In this document: piece after piece, positions 48,303 to 57,210 of the stretch | Position numbering within the stretch: position 1 is the first letter of the stretch | How the letters are laid out: each line of letters opens with the position of its first letter | Program-made: the position numbers and the translations under genes | The notes under the pieces: generated by a model | Seen by the model: only the letters and a program-made list of their open reading frames with translations | Database searches by the model: none | What the model was told of the DNA's origin: nothing | Assembly: GCF_030811835.1 (NCBI RefSeq) | Contig: NZ_JAUSRO010000020.1 | Coordinates: 1 to 64,000, forward strand | DNA from: Variovorax ginsengisoli | GTDB lineage: Bacteria > Pseudomonadota > Gammaproteobacteria > Burkholderiales > Burkholderiaceae_C | Direction of reading: 5' to 3' | DNA length: 64,000 nt

Positions 48303-48740
48303 TCAAAGGTCCGAGATCAGCCGCTTGCCGAGTAGCACCGTATCGTCCTGGGCAAAGCCCAGTTCGCGGTAGAAATCGAGCACCGCCGTGTTCTCGCGGC
48401 GCACCATCAGACAGAATTTCGGGCAACCGCGCGCGATGAGCAACTGCTCTGCCCGCTCGACCAACGCCTGCCCGAAATGGCGGCGCCGCATGTCGGGCGC
48501 CACCGCCAGGTAATAGACCCACCCCCGGTGGCCGTCGTAGCCCACCATCGCGGAACCGACGATGCGTTCGTCGACGCACGCGACCAGGAACAACTCAGGC
48601 TGCTCGCCCCGCTTGCGCGCGATGTCCTTGTGCGGATCGTTCCAGGGCCGCACCAGCCCGCAGGTGCGCCACAGCGCGATGACCGCCTCGGTGTCCGCGG
48701 CATCGAAGCTGCGGACGACCAAGGCGCCCCGCATCGTCAT
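48303..48740 (-). CDS. GNAT family acetyltransferase (YpeA-like)
   Basis: A 145-residue N-acetyltransferase. The acetyl-CoA loop reads VAPDMRRRHFGQALVERAE (about 79-97), preceded by GWVYYLAV and followed by VRRENTAVLDFYRELGF, all typical of YpeA/RimI-like enzymes. The acceptor is unknown. It overlaps the end of the DUF349 gene upstream by 4 bases (start ATG at 48740), so the two are coupled. Confidence 0.88.
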   Translation of the reverse strand: MTMRGALVVRSFDAADTEAVIALWRTCGLVRPWNDPHKDIARKRGEQPELFLVACVDERIVGSAMVGYDGHRGWVYYLAVAPDMRRRHFGQALVERAEQLLIARGCPKFCLMVRRENTAVLDFYRELGFAQDDTVLLGKRLISDL

Positions 48741-51661
48741 TTGCGCAGCAGCGCCTTCAGGGCATTCTGCAGGCGACGCGCCGTAGCGGCATCGTGCGCC
48801 GCAGCCAGCACCTTGCCGGCATCCTGGCCCCAGGTCTGCGCGGGCGTCGGATCGTTGCGCTTGGTCAGCAGCTTGAGCTGCATGGCGCGGCGCGCATCGA
48901 TCTGGTCGGCCGGCGTTGGCACCTCGGCCGCGATCTCGAGGCGCAGCAACGCTTCGCCCGCATCGCCGGAAGGCGGTGCCGAGACGGCTTGGGACCAGGT
49001 GGTGCGCACCGCGGGCGAGACCACGCGGCCGAGCTCCTGCACGCTCGGCAGTTGCGCTGCATCGCGCTTCTCCCAGGCACCGAGCAATTGGGTCAGTGCT
49101 TCGCCATGGGCCTGTGCTGCGAGCTTGCGCAGCGACAGGTCGGCGCGCTCGAGCGCTTCGCGCTGGGCACGGAAGGCGGCGTCGCCCAGACGCGGACCGC
49201 GGTCTTCGAAGCGCGGTGCGCGGTCGCCGAAGCGGCCGGCACCGGGGCCGCCGGCAGCACCGCGGTCGTTCGGACGTCCGCCTGGACCGCCGCGGCTGTC
49301 GCGCCGGTCGCCGAACTTGGCATCGCGGCCCATGGGAGCCGGTTCGCCCTTGCGGCTGCCGGGACGGTCGTCGCCACGGCGCGCAGCCACCACCGGCTTG
49401 GGCGGTGCCTTGGGCGCCTCCGCGGGCACGGCGGCGGCTGCGTTGTCGCCTTCGTCGGCGCGTGCGGCCATGTCGGCGCTGCCTTCGGGTGCAATCAGGT
49501 CGCCGGCAGGTGCGGGCGCCTTGGCGTTCGTTTCTTCCTCCAGCTCGGCCACCGGCGCATCCGGTGCGGGTGCGTCGGTCTCGCCGGGCGCAGGCGCGAT
49601 CTGGGCACCTTCACCGAATTCGGCTGCCGCCTGGCCAGGCGCCACGACGTCGGTCGCACCGACATCCGGACCATCGCCGCTCGGGCTCGCCGTGCGTGCC
49701 GCGGCGGCAGGCGATGCGACCGGTGCGGGCGGTGGCGCCTCACCGCGAATCGCGGCTTCGAGTTGCGCCATGGCTGCACGGATTTTCTGCACGTCGCCTG
49801 TGGCGCTGGCGGCTTCGAGTGCCTTGGACGCGTTCAGCACGTGGCGGTCGTGGTCGCTCATCTGCGACGACACCTTCTCACGCTCTGCCGTCTTGCGGTT
49901 GAACGCCTCATCGATGGGCGCACGGAATGCGTCCCACATCTTTTGTTCCTGGCGACGGTCGAGCGGGACGCCCTGTGCTTCGGCCTGCCAGCGTTGCTGC
50001 AGTGCCTTGACGGCATCGATGCGCAGCACAGGTGCAGCGCCCAGCTCAGCGGCCTCGGCAATCATGGCCTGGCGACGCTCGACGCTGGCTTTTTGCGCCG
50101 TCTCGAAAGGCGCGCGTGCGGCACCGAAGGCTTCGTTCCACTGCGGCTGCAGTTCGGCGAAGACTTTTTCGCCCACATGGCCGGCGTCACGCCAGCGGTC
50201 GGCAAATTGATGCAGCGCGCGGTTGTGCGCCTTCAGGTCCGACGCATCGGCATGCGCTGCAGCCCAGGCCTTGACTTCCTCGATGAGCGCCACGCGGTGC
50301 GCGCGATGCTCGGCGGCGTCGGCACGCACCTTTTCCAGCCAGGCCTCGACCACCTTGTGGGCTTCGTTGCAGGCTTCGTCGAAACGTTTCCACAGCGCAT
50401 GGTTGGGCACGCCACCCTGGTCGGCCTGCTTCCACTGATCGCGCAGCGAACGCAGCGTTTCCTGCATCTTGCGGCCACCCAGCGCCTGCCCTTCGGGGCG
50501 CTTGAGCAGGGATTCGGCCTTGGCCACCAGGTCTTCACGCACCTTGTCGGCACTCCAGCGCTGCCAGCCTTCGAGTTCACCGGCCGCCACGAGCGCGGCA
50601 TGCACCTGAGCTTCCAGCGGGGCTTCGACCAGCTTGCCATGCTCCTTGAGCACGGCCCGCAGGGCGGCAGCTGCGCCGGCGCTTGCCTTGCCATGACCCT
50701 CGGCGGTTTCCTGCTCCAGCTTGGTCAGGGCCTCCTGCACGGCAGCCTGGGCTGCGGCACGCTTTTCGGGGTCGACCTTCGAACCGCCAGCCTGGCGCGC
50801 GGGCTTGGCGCCGCCAGGGGCCGCCGCCGCGTGGGCGGCAGCCGATTCGAGCGGCAGGCCGCGCGCGCCGCGCAGTTCATCGGCCCAGACCGGAACGGGC
50901 GGTAGCGGGGCCGAGGCATCGGCCACGGCTGCCAGCGTTTGCGCGAGTGCGGCGTGGAACGCGTCGGACACCACGATCAACTGGGCACGGGACGCATCGA
51001 GCTGCGGCGCGAATTTGGCGTCGAGGCTGGTCCAGTTGGCATCGGCGGCGATGTCGGCGGCCTGCTGCTGCCAGTGCGCGACGTCGGCACGCAGCGCCTC
51101 TTCAGCGGCCTGCGCGTCGCGCCAGCCCTTGGTTGACAGCACTTCGAAGCGCTGGGCGAGCAGCACGGCAGCTTCGCGCTGCACCTGCGCGCGGTGCTGC
51201 AGGTCTTCGATCCCCTTCACCCGCTCGGCCAGCTTGACCTTCAGCCCCGCGAGGGGTTCGCGCGACAGCGGCGCTCCTGCCTTGGCGGCGTCGCGCTGCC
51301 ACGCCAGGGCGTCTGCAATGTTGAGCTTGGGCTGGGCAATCAGCACTTCAGCCTTCTGCGCCCATTCGGCAGCAATGGCTTCCTGGCCCTTGGCGCGCTT
51401 GATTTCATCGAGCTTTTCGCGCAGCACGCGTGCGGCTCCCTTGTCGCGGCCGCTCAGTTCCTTGAACACCTCCTGCATTTGCTCGACGGCAGGGTTGCTC
51501 GCCAACCAGTCGCGAATGCGCTGTGCACGCTCGCCGGAAGTGGGGGCCGTGAAGGCGCCGCCGGTGAGCGTATCGAGGGACTGGAGGTCGTGAGGCTTGG
51601 AAGATGTAGAGGTCACTGCGCGCAAATCGTTGTCTGAAGGTGGAAAGCAAGGCGCCGGCAT
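48737..51661 (-). CDS. DUF349 domain protein, large
   Basis: A 974-residue, mostly helical protein with several DUF349 repeats in residues about 40-600 (for example 'LRDQWKQADQGGVPNHALWKRFDEAC' split by helices; 'QQRWQAEAQGVPLDRRQEQKMWDAF'). A Pro/Ala-rich acidic stretch (about 620-760) and an Arg/Gly-rich basic stretch (about 770-830) follow. DUF349 proteins are uncharacterised; long coiled-coil arrays suggest a structural or nucleic-acid-related role. A GTG 15 codons downstream is an alternative start. Confidence 0.87.
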   Translation of the reverse strand: MPAPCFPPSDNDLRAVTSTSSKPHDLQSLDTLTGGAFTAPTSGERAQRIRDWLASNPAVEQMQEVFKELSGRDKGAARVLREKLDEIKRAKGQEAIAAEWAQKAEVLIAQPKLNIADALAWQRDAAKAGAPLSREPLAGLKVKLAERVKGIEDLQHRAQVQREAAVLLAQRFEVLSTKGWRDAQAAEEALRADVAHWQQQAADIAADANWTSLDAKFAPQLDASRAQLIVVSDAFHAALAQTLAAVADASAPLPPVPVWADELRGARGLPLESAAAHAAAAPGGAKPARQAGGSKVDPEKRAAAQAAVQEALTKLEQETAEGHGKASAGAAAALRAVLKEHGKLVEAPLEAQVHAALVAAGELEGWQRWSADKVREDLVAKAESLLKRPEGQALGGRKMQETLRSLRDQWKQADQGGVPNHALWKRFDEACNEAHKVVEAWLEKVRADAAEHRAHRVALIEEVKAWAAAHADASDLKAHNRALHQFADRWRDAGHVGEKVFAELQPQWNEAFGAARAPFETAQKASVERRQAMIAEAAELGAAPVLRIDAVKALQQRWQAEAQGVPLDRRQEQKMWDAFRAPIDEAFNRKTAEREKVSSQMSDHDRHVLNASKALEAASATGDVQKIRAAMAQLEAAIRGEAPPPAPVASPAAAARTASPSGDGPDVGATDVVAPGQAAAEFGEGAQIAPAPGETDAPAPDAPVAELEEETNAKAPAPAGDLIAPEGSADMAARADEGDNAAAAVPAEAPKAPPKPVVAARRGDDRPGSRKGEPAPMGRDAKFGDRRDSRGGPGGRPNDRGAAGGPGAGRFGDRAPRFEDRGPRLGDAAFRAQREALERADLSLRKLAAQAHGEALTQLLGAWEKRDAAQLPSVQELGRVVSPAVRTTWSQAVSAPPSGDAGEALLRLEIAAEVPTPADQIDARRAMQLKLLTKRNDPTPAQTWGQDAGKVLAAAHDAATARRLQNALKALLRK

Positions 51662-51706
51662 TTTTCCGGCTTACCGTGTATTTTCACCGACGCGCGGCAA
51701 ACCTGT

Positions 51707-54700
51707 TCAACGTGTCGCCAGATTGAGCTCTGCGGAGGGTTTCCAATCAGCTCCCGACGCGTTCGTTCGCACCGCGCCGAGGAAGAGCTGGGCGCCTGGC
51801 ACCTGCTGCTGCAAGAGGTCATCGCGCACCGCCGCAGCACGCTGCACAGCCAACTGGCGCATGGCGTCATCGTCGACTGGAATGCTCGCCATCAGCAATT
51901 GTTCCATCTGCGCGGCGGGGAGATCCTTGGCCAGGCCAATCAGGTTGCGCGGCTTGGCAATATCCGCGCGTTTGTAGACCGCCTCCAGCAGCGCTGGATA
52001 TTCAGCGTCGGTCACCGGAGCCACATCTGCGGTAGCGGCCTGGCCACCGCGCAGTGCAACGCGTCGCTTTTCCGACTGGGTGAGGTCCCGCAGGCGCTGG
52101 CGCCGGTACGCATCGCGCTCCTGCTCCAGGCTCGACGTGCCGACCACCGTGAGCTGCAATGCCGGGCGCTCGGTCAGGGCCTTGGCGACCTTGGACAGGT
52201 TCTGGGTGGCCTCCGGCGACAGGGCTGCGCTGCCAGGGTTGAAGGCGATGGCGCCGGACTCTCCCGGTCCCCCGCCGCCGAAACCGCCGGTCAGCAGGCT
52301 GAACGGCGCAGTCACTGCCTTGACGATCAAATTGCCGAGCGCCTTGAAGATCAGCGAGCCTATGCTGAACTGCGGGTCGTTGAGCGAGCCGCTGATGGGC
52401 AGTTCGACGTCGATCACACCATTGCGGTCTGCCAGCAATGCCACGGCCAGCTTGACCGGCAGGCTGTTCGGCGCATCCTTGACCTCTTCGCCGAAGCGCA
52501 GTTGGTTGAGCACCAGCTTGTTGGTGGCCGACAGCCGCCCGTCCGGGGTGATCTTGTAGTTGACGTCCATGCTCAGCTTGCCGCGTTCGATGCCGTGCCC
52601 GGCATAGCGCACCGAGTACGGCGTGAGCGGCGCCAGGTCGAGGTCACGCATCTTGGCGGTGATGTCGAGTTCGAGCGGATTGACCAGCGGATTGATCTTG
52701 CCGGCAATGTCCAGGGCGGCGGTTTGCTGAGCCTTGCCACGCAGTTCGAGGTCGGCGAGCTGGGACTGCCCTTGCGTCGGTTGCGACGAAAAGGCGCTGA
52801 GCTTGCCGTTGAGCTCGCTCAGGTCGGCCGAATAGTTGGGTTTGACGAACTGGTCGGTGAAGTCGATCCGGCCGTTGACCAGGCTCATCGGACCGAAGTT
52901 CATGACGGCCGCCGGACCATTCTTCGCGGCCGGGTCCGGTGCGACCGTGGCCGTCGTGGTTGTCTCGCCATCGCGCTTGCGCTCGGTCACGACCTCCTTG
53001 CCGGCGACGGGCTCAGCGGCGGCAGCCTGTGCCGACTTCTTGGTGAGGCTCTGAAGATTGATGCGTCCGGTCGGCTCCACGATCACACGGGCGAAGAAAT
53101 CGGTCAGCGTGGTCTCGCGCACGTCCAGCGACAGCGGCGCACCGGGCGTCATGCCCACCTGCAAGCCGCGCAGGGCCAGCACCTTCCAGCTCAGCAACTG
53201 GTTGTTGGCGCGTTCCAGACCTGGCGCGTCGGACTGCGTGAGCGATGCGCTGTTTGCGCGGAAATCCTCCAGCGAGGTGTCGCCCGCCAGCTTCAGGTTC
53301 AGTCCGGCGGGCGCCATCGCCACCCGGACGGTCCCCTTGTAACCCGCGTAGGCACGCCGAATGTCGATGTTGAGCGCATCGGCGTAGTAGGCCTTGAACG
53401 CATGCGCGGGAAAGGCCGAGACTTCCAGCCGTCCCTCGGCCGACACTGGCTGGAGCACCAGGTTGCCCTTGTAATCGAAACGTCCGGGTTCGGCACGGCC
53501 GGCACCGATGCGCCCGGACATCTGGACCGGCGACACGGCCGACGTCTGTGGCGCGAGTTTCTCGGCGCGCAGCTGCAGCGCAGTGACCTGTACCGCCACC
53601 GGTGTACCGCTGGCGTTGTCCGCAAAGGCCAACGCGCCGTTGTCGATGCCCAGGCTGCCGATTGTGAGCTGCCAGGGCTTCGCATTGGGCGCCGTGGTGT
53701 CGGTGGTACCGGATGGCGCGTTGCCGGCTGCAGCGGTGGGGGTTCCCGACGTGCGCAGCCAGTGCTCGAACATCCAGCGTCGGTCCTTGTCGCGTTCCAC
53801 GCTGAATTTTGGATTCGTCGCCGTCAGGGCCGCGATGGCCAGTGTGTGACGGGTCATGTCGACCTCGGCATCGACCAGCTCGAAGCGGCCAACGCTGGCC
53901 AGCGCCGTCTTCTCTTTCGTCAAAGCCAGGTCTTGCGCTGACAGCTTGCGCGCCTTGAATCGGAGGGAGGCTGGCGCAGCCCAGGCCACGTCGATCTGGC
54001 CGCTCAGCTTGCCGTCCAGCCGGGGTTCCAGGCTCTGCGCGAGATAGGGTGCCGCCAACGACAGCGGCAGCCCCGACACGTCGGTCTGGACGTTGACCAG
54101 CCTGTCGGTCGCGTCGCCCTTGAACTTGAAGGGCGCGCCGGCAATGGTCATCGCCCCGGTGAACTGGGCGGGCTTGTCCAGCGGCCAGGCCACGCCGGTC
54201 GCCTCGATGCCGAGCTGCTTGAAATCCACCGCTGCCGCCGGCCGGGTGGTGGCATCGCGCCAACCGATCTCGCCGCCATGAAGCGCCACCTTGTCGATCT
54301 GGACGCGCATCGCCGGCCGGGCGGGCGCCGCGTCCACGGCCTTCGTGCCGGACGCGGATGGCGCGGATGGCGCGCGGACGGCGCCTGCGGCGGGCTGGGG
54401 CTTGGACGCCTCACCCGTCGCCTTGTCGACCGCGAGCAGGTTGAGCGCCCCAGCCGCGTCGCGCGCGACGGTCAGGTTCGGTGCACCCAGCACCACCTCG
54501 CCCAGGTGAATCACACCTTCGAGCGGCCGCACATCGGCCAGGTCGACCTGGAGCGAATCGAAGGCCAGCAGCTCGCGCGACCGCCCATCGGCCACCTTGA
54601 CGCCATGCGCCTGGATCTGCCCCGTGACCTTCAGGCCGGTCGTGGTCGTCTGCTCGAAGTCGAGCTGGAGCTCGGCATCCAGCGTTCCGGCCTGAAGACG

Positions 54701-55438
54701 CGCTGGCAACCCGCCAGGCAGGTAGCCCAGATAAGGCGCCAGATCGAGGCCCTTGAAGTTCAATTGCGCTGCGGTCTTGCGGTTCGTGGCGAACGGCGTC
54801 GTCACCGCCGTGCTGTCGAAGGCACTGCCGTTGAGCTTGAATGCGAGCTTGGGCTCGGTCGTAACGTCGCGCTTGGAAGCCAGGTTGCTCAGGAACGGCA
54901 CATTCACCACCAGATCGCGCAGTTCCTGCTTGCTCTTGACCGTCTGGTCGTCGAAGTCGATCGAGCCGCCTGACAACGCAATGTTGTAGAGAGCGAAACG
55001 CGGCATCTCGCTCTTGGGTGCGTCAGGCGGACTGGCAAGCCGGGCCAGGACGTCGTCGATGTCCAGGCTGCCGTCCGCACGGCGGGTCAGCCGCACCACC
55101 GGTGCGGTGACCTGCACGGCATCCACCACGGGAGCCAGCCGCAGGACGGACTGCAACTCAGCGTCGGCGTAGATGCGCTGGACGGTCACCTGCGCTGAAC
55201 TGCCATCCGCGCTGGCAATGCGCAGGTCGTTGAGCGCGAGTTCGAGCGTCCAGGGCTTGAAGTCGACCTTCCCCACCGTGACCTGCCGCCCCAGTTTGGC
55301 AGTTGCCATCTTCTCGATCTGATGGCGCGCGATCGGGGGTACCGCCAGCCAGGTCACAAGCCAGAACGCGAGCAGACCCAGAAGCGCAATACCGGTACGT
55401 CTGATCCATTTGTTGCTTGTCCATGATGCGGCTTTCAT
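51707..55438 (-). CDS. AsmA-like DUF748 protein with OmpA-like C-terminal region
   Basis: A 1243-residue protein with one N-terminal membrane anchor (residues about 13-35, TGIALLGLLAFWLVTWLAV) and a long periplasmic beta-rich body of the AsmA/DUF748 type (repeated 'l.g..l.a.l.vd' patterns), a superfamily linked to lipid transport between membranes. Residues about 1085-1160 (FNPGSAALSPEATQNLSKVA, LTVVGTSSLEQERDAYRRQR) resemble an OmpA peptidoglycan-binding domain. The ATG at 55438 is preferred over a TTG at 55456. Confidence 0.85.
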   Translation of the reverse strand: MKAASWTSNKWIRRTGIALLGLLAFWLVTWLAVPPIARHQIEKMATAKLGRQVTVGKVDFKPWTLELALNDLRIASADGSSAQVTVQRIYADAELQSVLRLAPVVDAVQVTAPVVRLTRRADGSLDIDDVLARLASPPDAPKSEMPRFALYNIALSGGSIDFDDQTVKSKQELRDLVVNVPFLSNLASKRDVTTEPKLAFKLNGSAFDSTAVTTPFATNRKTAAQLNFKGLDLAPYLGYLPGGLPARLQAGTLDAELQLDFEQTTTTGLKVTGQIQAHGVKVADGRSRELLAFDSLQVDLADVRPLEGVIHLGEVVLGAPNLTVARDAAGALNLLAVDKATGEASKPQPAAGAVRAPSAPSASGTKAVDAAPARPAMRVQIDKVALHGGEIGWRDATTRPAAAVDFKQLGIEATGVAWPLDKPAQFTGAMTIAGAPFKFKGDATDRLVNVQTDVSGLPLSLAAPYLAQSLEPRLDGKLSGQIDVAWAAPASLRFKARKLSAQDLALTKEKTALASVGRFELVDAEVDMTRHTLAIAALTATNPKFSVERDKDRRWMFEHWLRTSGTPTAAAGNAPSGTTDTTAPNAKPWQLTIGSLGIDNGALAFADNASGTPVAVQVTALQLRAEKLAPQTSAVSPVQMSGRIGAGRAEPGRFDYKGNLVLQPVSAEGRLEVSAFPAHAFKAYYADALNIDIRRAYAGYKGTVRVAMAPAGLNLKLAGDTSLEDFRANSASLTQSDAPGLERANNQLLSWKVLALRGLQVGMTPGAPLSLDVRETTLTDFFARVIVEPTGRINLQSLTKKSAQAAAAEPVAGKEVVTERKRDGETTTTATVAPDPAAKNGPAAVMNFGPMSLVNGRIDFTDQFVKPNYSADLSELNGKLSAFSSQPTQGQSQLADLELRGKAQQTAALDIAGKINPLVNPLELDITAKMRDLDLAPLTPYSVRYAGHGIERGKLSMDVNYKITPDGRLSATNKLVLNQLRFGEEVKDAPNSLPVKLAVALLADRNGVIDVELPISGSLNDPQFSIGSLIFKALGNLIVKAVTAPFSLLTGGFGGGGPGESGAIAFNPGSAALSPEATQNLSKVAKALTERPALQLTVVGTSSLEQERDAYRRQRLRDLTQSEKRRVALRGGQAATADVAPVTDAEYPALLEAVYKRADIAKPRNLIGLAKDLPAAQMEQLLMASIPVDDDAMRQLAVQRAAAVRDDLLQQQVPGAQLFLGAVRTNASGADWKPSAELNLATR

Positions 55439-55523
55439 CGCATGAGTGTGCCGCAAACCTGCCGGGATGCATGCCGGCCCTGCCGGACAAAACAGGTGCC
55501 GTGCGCACTATGTCCAGCCATGA

Positions 55524-55568
55524 AACAAGAAAGCCCGGCAGTGAGACCTGAGGTCGTGCTGCCGGGCT
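55524..55568 (-). terminator. Intrinsic terminator on the minus strand
   Basis: A perfect 10-bp stem (AGCCCGGCAG at 55532-55541 with CTGCCGGGCT at 55559-55568) carries an inner GACCT/AGGTC pair and is followed on the minus strand by TTTCTTGTTT. It ends a minus-strand transcript that starts upstream of DUF748 and so implies a separate small transcription unit in the gap. Confidence 0.75.
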
Positions 55569-55741
55569 CGATGGCGGGCCCAAGACCCATGCCATCTTTT
55601 CGCGCGACCGGAAGTTGAATCGTTCCAGTCAGGCTGGCAGCAAGGGATTGCCGCCGAGGTTACCTCGACCGTCGCGCGTCGGGATGATTCCCTGTCGGCT
55701 TGGATCTCGGTGAATGCGTGAAGCAATCACGCAACCGCAGA

Positions 55742-55870
55742 TTAGGCCTTCTCTGGTGCCTTTGCAACGCTCGCGCGAGTGGCTTTTTCAATCGGAAGGG
55801 GCCTCTCGATGAAGGGCAACTTTTTTGCATCCAATTGCAAACCAACCCTTGGGCCACTCCATTTCCACAT
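55742..55870 (-). CDS. Candidate small protein (42 residues), basic C-terminus
   Basis: From an ATG at 55870 the minus strand reads 42 codons ending IEKATRASVAKAPEKA and TAA. The Lys/Ala/Pro-rich end resembles the tails of small histone-like or phasin-like proteins of Burkholderiales, but I cannot name a family. AAGGA lies 11 bases before the ATG (slightly far). A terminator is found about 170 bases downstream. It may be a real small gene or part of a non-coding RNA. Confidence 0.4.
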   Translation of the reverse strand: MWKWSGPRVGLQLDAKKLPFIERPLPIEKATRASVAKAPEKA

Positions 55871-55890
55871 AAGAAATCAATTCCTTATGC

Positions 55891-55919
55891 TTGACCCGGT
55901 ATTTAGCGCCTCCTAGAAT
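55891..55919 (+). promoter_or_regulatory. Sigma70-type promoter for the lytic transglycosylase
   Basis: TTGACC (55891-55896) and TAGAAT (55914-55919) are separated by exactly 17 bases, one of the best sigma70 matches in the window. It points to the transglycosylase gene, giving a leader of about 190 bases. Confidence 0.72.
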
Positions 55920-56113
55920 GCGGCTCGCCCCGCCTCCACATGACCGGCCCGGGCCCTTGAAATCCGCCGCCGATCCTTCGGCCCGATCAGACTGCCGCGC
56001 TCATACCCCTCCTTGCGCGGACCTGATCCCTACCAATCCAAGCGTCACCAGCTTCGTTCATCGCCTTCCCTGTGCAGGCAACGACCGGGTGCCGCATAAG
56101 AAAGGAAAGAGCG

Positions 56114-56968
56114 ATGTCACAGGCTTTTGAAGCCACGGCAAAAGGTCTTAGAACCTTCGCCTCCGATGTAGCCGATGGCTTCTTCGAAATCACCCACAAC
56201 GGTTTTGCGTTGTTGGGGTTGTCGACCGTGTTCGTCTGCCTGGCCCTCATGGCCCGGCCCGATCTTCGCCAGACCGGTGAAGTCCACCTGATGGGCTGGC
56301 TGCAGTCGCGCATGCCGGCGCCCGAAGCCACCGCGCTGCCGCCCAATGCCATCGAGCGCACAACGGCCTCCAGCCCGCTCGAACTGCCCAAGCAGCAGGC
56401 CGCCGTCGCTTATTGGCTGAGCAAAAAATACCGCGTGGCTGCAGAACCACTGAGCGTGCTCGTCGCAGAAGCCTATGAACTCGGCAAGAAGACGAAGCTC
56501 GACCCCACGCTGATCCTCGCGATCATGGCTGTCGAGTCCAGCTTCAACCCGTTTGCACAGAGCCACGTGGGTGCGCAGGGCCTGATGCAAGTGCTCACGC
56601 GTGTGCACGGCGACAAATATGAAAGCGCTGGCGGCACGCTCGCGGCGTTCGACCCGGTGACGAACATGCGCGTGGGCGTCAAGGTGCTCCAGGAATGCAT
56701 TTCGCGCGCCGGCTCGCTCGAAGGCGGCCTGCGCTATTACGTCGGCGCGGCCAACATGGCGGACGACGGCGGCTACGCTGGCAAGGTCATGGCCGAGCAT
56801 GAGCGGCTGCGTCAAGTGGCCGGGGGCCGCGCGCCGTCCACGTCGATTCCGGCAACGCCGTCCATGCGCACCCAACCGCCAGCAGCCACTTCGCTGCCCG
56901 TGGCGAAGGCCCAGGAGCTTCCAGCAGCGGACAACACCACCAAGGTGGCTTTGCTTGCCGGGTCCTGA
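56114..56968 (+). CDS. Lytic transglycosylase (SLT domain), membrane-anchored
   Basis: A 284-residue protein with one membrane span (about residues 31-48, FALLGLSTVFVCLALMA) and an SLT domain: LAIMAVESSFNPFAQS (catalytic Glu in VESSFNP, near residue 143), GAQGLMQV, and AANMADDGGYAGKVM. It cleaves peptidoglycan glycan strands to 1,6-anhydro products in the periplasm. The C-terminus is Ala/Pro-rich. The ATG at 56114 has AAGGAAAGAG upstream. A strong promoter is found at 55891. Confidence 0.9.
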   Translation: MSQAFEATAKGLRTFASDVADGFFEITHNGFALLGLSTVFVCLALMARPDLRQTGEVHLMGWLQSRMPAPEATALPPNAIERTTASSPLELPKQQAAVAYWLSKKYRVAAEPLSVLVAEAYELGKKTKLDPTLILAIMAVESSFNPFAQSHVGAQGLMQVLTRVHGDKYESAGGTLAAFDPVTNMRVGVKVLQECISRAGSLEGGLRYYVGAANMADDGGYAGKVMAEHERLRQVAGGRAPSTSIPATPSMRTQPPAATSLPVAKAQELPAADNTTKVALLAGS

Positions 56969-57084
56969 CACCCGCGGCTGACGGACACGGGTCGCGCAGC
57001 CATTTCCTGCCAGGCACACAAAGGCAAGGCTCGGGTACACTGGTGGGGTACGCGACTGGCGATAGGCGCAGACCTTTTCAGGAA

Positions 57085-57165
57085 CTTGCGCTGACGTGGA
57101 CTCACCACTGGGAAGCGTGCCGCTCCATCTGACCATGGGGCGATCAGCCGTTCGCCTGGGCAGCC
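57085..57165 (+). ncRNA. ZTP (pfl-motif) riboswitch upstream of glyA
   Basis: The glyA leader contains the conserved halves of the ZTP aptamer: CTGACGTGG...CCACTGGGAAGCGTGCCG (57091-57122) and GCCGTTCGCCTGGGCA (57147-57162). The ZTP riboswitch senses ZMP/ZTP, which builds up when 10-formyl-tetrahydrofolate is short, and raises expression of one-carbon genes such as glyA. A further stem (57165-57171 with 57181-57187) lies between aptamer and the AAAGGA Shine-Dalgarno, probably part of the expression platform. Confidence 0.85.
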
Positions 57166-57210
57166 CTTGTTTGCTTGAACAACAAGGACCACCGTCTTCA
57201 AAGGACTGCC

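Larger units (their letters stand above)
55439..56113. other. 675-bp intergenic region with terminator, small ORF and promoter
   Basis: This gap lies between the divergent DUF748 and lytic transglycosylase genes. I see a strong hairpin (55532-55568), a possible 42-codon minus-strand ORF (55742-55870), about 170 bases between them that encode no convincing protein, and a good plus-strand promoter (55891-55919). The rest (55920-56113) is a GC-rich leader for the transglycosylase with no recognised element. Confidence 0.7.
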
